Shown here piece by piece: positions 61,086 to 64,000 of a stretch of DNA of 64,000 nucleotides. The position numbers were made by a program, and so were the translations under genes. Source of the DNA: Pyrinomonadaceae bacterium. GTDB lineage: Bacteria > Acidobacteriota > Blastocatellia > Pyrinomonadales > Pyrinomonadaceae. Position 1 is the stretch's first letter, and each line of letters starts with the position of its first letter. The stretch spans positions 525,001 to 589,000 of the forward strand of contig JAIBCB010000001.1 in the NCBI GenBank assembly GCA_019694355.1. Reading direction: 5' to 3'. Under the pieces are notes generated by a model. It saw nothing but the letters and a program-made list of their open reading frames with translations. It had not been told where the DNA came from and ran no database searches.

Positions 61086-63416
61086 ATGAGAACTCTGCTT
61101 CTAGCCTCGTTGCTCTCGCTCTCCACAATTCTCTCAGCACCGATCGTTGCCCAGTCGTCGGCGACGAAGCTCACAGTTGACGGCGTCTCTCACGACGTTA
61201 CGGTCCGTCGGGATGTGCGTGGAATTCCTTATATCGAGGCTGCAAATGATGCAGACCTATATTTTGCACAAGGATATGTGACGGCGTCGGATCGGCTTTG
61301 GCAGATGGACATGATGCGTCGCGTCGTTCGCGGCGAAACGGCGGAGTTATTTGGCAAAGCGGCACTAGAACAAGATAAGCGTTGGCGACGTTTTGGCTTT
61401 GCGAGGGTTGTAGATGCGTCCTACGCAACATTGGCCCCTGAATTGAAAGCGGCCCTGGATAGCTACACCCGAGGCGTAAATGCATATATCGCGAGCCTTG
61501 ATGAAACGACAACTTCGATCGAGTTCAAGCTATTGCAATACAAGCCTTCTCAGTGGAAGCCGACGGATTCATTGGCTATCGGCAAGATCCTTGCGGATGC
61601 ACTGAGCACAACTTGGCGAAATGATCTGCTGCGAGCTCAGGTCCAGGGTCTGTCGCGCGATAAACTCGCCGACCTTGAACGATCGACCACGCCGTACGAC
61701 GTGATCCTTTTCAAGGGATCGGCAAAGGCAAAGCGGGCGGCACAGATAAGAACAAGCCGGCCTTCCGATTCCGTTTTGGCAGCGGCAGAGCGTGACGAAG
61801 ATCTCCGGAGAACGTCGCTGGAAGCCCTTGGCCTGTATGCAGATGGTCTCGCGGCCAGCAATAATTGGGTCATCTCCGGCAAGCGAACAGCGACCGGCAA
61901 GCCGATACTCGCAAACGATCCACATCTCTCGGCGAGCGCACCTGGGATCTGGTATATCGCCGATATCAGGTCGCCGCAAGTTCACGCGGCGGGAGTTTCG
62001 ATTCCCGGAATTCCCGGCATCGTTCTGGGTCACAACGAGACGATCGCATGGGGCGCAACGAATGTGGGGCCTGATGTCCAGGATGTCTACAAGCTTGAGC
62101 TGGATGGCAATGGCTCCTATCTTTCGCCTCGTGGTTGGACAAAGCTCGCCGTAAGAACCGAGAAGATCGCCGTTAGGACGAACCCTCTTAGCCCGGCAAC
62201 GGCAGACGTCGACCTTGAAGTAAGGTCGAGTGAAGAAGGGCCTGTCATCCTCGACGATAGGTCCGGTACATATGCCCTGAGATGGACGGCTTTCAGACCA
62301 GAGAACAATGAGTTCGAGGCGTTCTATCGGCTTAATCGGGCAGGCAGTTGGCTGTCGTTCACGAATGCCCTCAAGACGTATGGCGGGCCGGCGCAGAACT
62401 TTATTTATGCGGACACGAAAGGCCACATCGGTTGGTATGCCGCAGGACGGATCCCGATCAGGCGTAAAGGTTACGGGAGCTTGCCTTATGATGCGAAGAC
62501 GAATGACGGCGACTGGATCGGCTATATTCCATTCAGCGAGTTGCCGCATTTGTATGATCCGCCAACCGGTCTGATCGTGACGGCGAACCAACGCACCGTT
62601 AGCCCGGATTATAAATTTCCCCAGGTCGCTTCGGATGCTTCGGCTCCGTGGCGGGCGAGGCGGATATTCGATCGCCTGTCCGCGATCAAACGGATCTCAA
62701 AGGACGATGTCGCGAACGTTCAGCTCGATGCATTCAACATTCCACTCGATCTGCTCGCCAAAGAGATCGTGCGTAGAAAGGCGGCATCACCGGACACTCT
62801 CGAACTGTTGACAGGCTGGGACGGTCGAATGTTGCCGGACAGTCGTGCGGCACTCCTGAGCGAAGAGATCGCAAAGTGTGTTACGACGGAGATCACGCGG
62901 GCTAATCCTCTTGTAAATTATGGAGTCATTCGCGAACGTATCACGGAGAGGGCGATTCGTGAAGGGCTAACCCGCTGGCTTCCGAGCGGGGTGAAGAATT
63001 ATGACGATCTTCTGCGGAGTTGTGATTCGGGCTCTCGTGAGAGCCTTGCACGGATCTTTGGCCCGGACCCGAATGCTTGGGTATGGGGCGGTATTTTTTC
63101 GGCCGTCTTTCCGCATCCTCTCGTGATGACGCCCGTTGTCGGCAAACAGTTCGTGACTCGCACGGATCCGCTCGCCGGAAGTCGATATTCCCCAAACGTC
63201 GGGTCGTCGGTTTCGATGCGATACATCGTGACGCCCGGCGAATGGGACGCAACGAGCCTCGTAATTCCGCTGGGTGAAAGCGGCCGGCCGGATAATGAGC
63301 ATTATAAGGACCAGTTCGACCAGTGGCGAACGAACACGCCGCCGCCACTCGTTTTTGGTCAGACGGCAGCTTCAAAACTTGGAGTTTCCCTTATTCTATC
63401 TCCGACCTCGAAGTAG
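61086..63416 (+). CDS. Penicillin acylase family protein (exported)
   Basis: From ATG 61086 (MRTLLLASLLSLSTILSAPIVAQ) it has 776 residues with a signal peptide. It is an Ntn-hydrolase precursor: the alpha chain has VRRDVRGIPYIEAANDADLYFAQGYVTASDRLWQMD. After autocleavage Ser-258 in AASNNWVISG becomes the N-terminal nucleophile of the beta chain. PILANDPHLSASAPGIWYIA, GHNETIAWGATNVGPDVQDVY and a C-terminal GQSG-like region (VIPLGESGRPDNEHYKDQ) follow. Members deacylate penicillins, acyl-homoserine lactones or related amides; the substrate is unknown. The end overlaps the convergent ruvX by 26 bp. Confidence 0.93.
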   Translation: MRTLLLASLLSLSTILSAPIVAQSSATKLTVDGVSHDVTVRRDVRGIPYIEAANDADLYFAQGYVTASDRLWQMDMMRRVVRGETAELFGKAALEQDKRWRRFGFARVVDASYATLAPELKAALDSYTRGVNAYIASLDETTTSIEFKLLQYKPSQWKPTDSLAIGKILADALSTTWRNDLLRAQVQGLSRDKLADLERSTTPYDVILFKGSAKAKRAAQIRTSRPSDSVLAAAERDEDLRRTSLEALGLYADGLAASNNWVISGKRTATGKPILANDPHLSASAPGIWYIADIRSPQVHAAGVSIPGIPGIVLGHNETIAWGATNVGPDVQDVYKLELDGNGSYLSPRGWTKLAVRTEKIAVRTNPLSPATADVDLEVRSSEEGPVILDDRSGTYALRWTAFRPENNEFEAFYRLNRAGSWLSFTNALKTYGGPAQNFIYADTKGHIGWYAAGRIPIRRKGYGSLPYDAKTNDGDWIGYIPFSELPHLYDPPTGLIVTANQRTVSPDYKFPQVASDASAPWRARRIFDRLSAIKRISKDDVANVQLDAFNIPLDLLAKEIVRRKAASPDTLELLTGWDGRMLPDSRAALLSEEIAKCVTTEITRANPLVNYGVIRERITERAIREGLTRWLPSGVKNYDDLLRSCDSGSRESLARIFGPDPNAWVWGGIFSAVFPHPLVMTPVVGKQFVTRTDPLAGSRYSPNVGSSVSMRYIVTPGEWDATSLVIPLGESGRPDNEHYKDQFDQWRTNTPPPLVFGQTAASKLGVSLILSPTSK

Positions 63417-63897
63417 GGCCGATGGCAGCCAGGAAATCTTCAAGTATTACCGATGCGGCCTCGCTATCAACCTTTTTTCTAGTTTCGGCAAGGTTGGCCC
63501 CTCGCTCCCAGAGTCGCCGCTTCGCTTCGTAAGACGAAACTCGCTCATCTTGCAGGAACACGGGTATCGATAGGGAAAGGGTCAACTTTCGGGCGATTGA
63601 GCGGGCTTCCTTTGACATTGTCGATTCGCCGCCGTCGAATTCGAGCGGCAAACCCACGACGACGGCAACAGCATCAAAATCGCGAACAAGGTCTTTGATC
63701 CGTACAAGCAAGGCCTTCCAGTTTGTGCGGTGTATGGTTTCGACGGGCCGAACAGTTATACGGAATGGGTCACAGACGGCGATCCCTACGCGCTTTGTTC
63801 CCGGGTCGATCGCAAGAACGCGGCCTTCGGGCGGAATCGGAAACTGCTCTGTAATATTCGGCGTATTAGGTATTTGTTCTTGTTGCAAGTCGCTCAC
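63391..63897 (-). CDS. ruvX: Putative pre-16S rRNA nuclease/Holliday junction resolvase RuvX (YqgF)
   Basis: 168 residues with an RNase H-like fold: LAIDPGTKRVGIAVCDPF contains the catalytic Asp-31. VVGLPLEFDGGESTMSKEA and VFLQDERVSSYEAKRRL carry the other acidic site residues, and VDSEAASVILEDFL the last. YqgF proteins process the 5' end of 16S rRNA. The N-terminus is extended by 25 residues beyond the usual start, and internal starts are possible. Convergent with penicillin acylase. Confidence 0.93.
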   Translation of the reverse strand: MSDLQQEQIPNTPNITEQFPIPPEGRVLAIDPGTKRVGIAVCDPFRITVRPVETIHRTNWKALLVRIKDLVRDFDAVAVVVGLPLEFDGGESTMSKEARSIARKLTLSLSIPVFLQDERVSSYEAKRRLWERGANLAETRKKVDSEAASVILEDFLAAIGPTSRSEIE

Positions 63898-63952
63898 ACG
63901 ATAAAGGATAATTGAACACTGGGCCTTTTGGCAGCAATTTTGAGGTAATTAT

Positions 63953-64000
63953 ATGTCATTTCGCGGAAAACTCTGGGTCTTGATCCTGTCAGGCGTCATC
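63953..64000 (+). CDS. Start of a further gene, truncated by the window edge
   Basis: MSFRGKLWVLILSGVI: a basic start and a hydrophobic run typical of a signal or membrane anchor, ATG 63953 preceded by TTGAGGTAATT. A carboxy-terminal processing (S41) protease is possible because such proteins often begin this way, but 16 residues are not enough to decide. Confidence 0.5.
   Translation, partial: MSFRGKLWVLILSGVI

Noticed and set aside
61569..62591. 340-codon minus-strand open frame
   Set aside because: Opposite the penicillin acylase, whose catalytic motifs are intact on the plus strand.

Overview
The window reads as a chromosomal stretch from a Gram-negative, protein- and amino-acid-degrading bacterium, most likely an Acidobacteriota member of the Blastocatellia/Pyrinomonadaceae type. 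That placement is inference. It rests on a VWFA-related protein of the kind typical of acidobacteria, a secreted C25 (gingipain-like) peptidase, penicillin acylase and M15-like exported hydrolases, many lipoproteins, a moderate GC content, and intergenic DNA full of small palindromes and 7-bp-period repeats. No phage, transposase, integrase or CRISPR array is visible.

Layout. 1-5.2 kb: the end of an enoyl-CoA hydratase gene, an AtuA-like protein, a B12-binding mutase subunit (acyl-CoA/branched-chain catabolism) and small exported proteins. 5.3-14.4 kb: peptide deformylase, 1-pyrroline-5-carboxylate dehydrogenase, an aconitase with an unusual insert, and the C25 peptidase. 14.6-18.3 kb: tRNA-Arg(CCG) and a tight minus-strand cluster cyclophilin-dtd-cyclophilin-HAD-mltG. 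18.3-27.6 kb: mixed housekeeping genes (thpR, glutathione peroxidase, stomatin-like protein, threonine ammonia-lyase, lytic transglycosylase, a sugar isomerase/oxidoreductase pair, the VWFA protein). 27.5-31.7 kb: pheS-pheT-zapB-like-zapA followed by a very probable 6S RNA. 31.8-38.5 kb: the threonine degradation pair tdh and kbl, split by a 4.45-kb island with two toxin-antitoxin modules, a DUF4145-type protein and an unknown membrane protein. 38.5-42 kb: thrS-infC-rpmI-rplT, with infC starting at a rare ATC/ATT codon. 42.2-46.6 kb: tRNA-Val(GAC), crcB under a fluoride riboswitch, hutG, an ECF S component and a B12 radical SAM protein. 46.6-58.3 kb: hutU, a DUF2339 giant membrane protein, a frameshifted propeller gene, an O-methyltransferase-like protein, hutI-x-hutH and an M15-like lipoprotein. 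58.3-60.9 kb: a repeat-rich zone with an RHS remnant, a WG-repeat protein and tRNA-Arg(TCG). 60.9-64 kb: penicillin acylase, ruvX and the start of one more gene.

Metabolically the genes fit amino acid use as carbon and nitrogen source. HutH/U/I/G take histidine to glutamate, Tdh/Kbl take threonine to glycine and acetyl-CoA, IlvA deaminates threonine, the P5C dehydrogenase finishes proline/arginine breakdown, and exported peptidases supply the substrates.

The most unusual structure is the tdh-kbl island. The ParE-type module is bracketed by direct copies of the 3' end of tdh, and the HicBA module is bracketed by direct copies of the 5' end of kbl. The intact genes lie outermost, as if each module had been integrated through homology with a gene terminus. 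Other noteworthy items are the 6S RNA, the fluoride riboswitch, a set of unrelated intergenic arrays that share a 7-bp period, tandem REP-like palindromes, and a 59-bp repeat present in two distant places.
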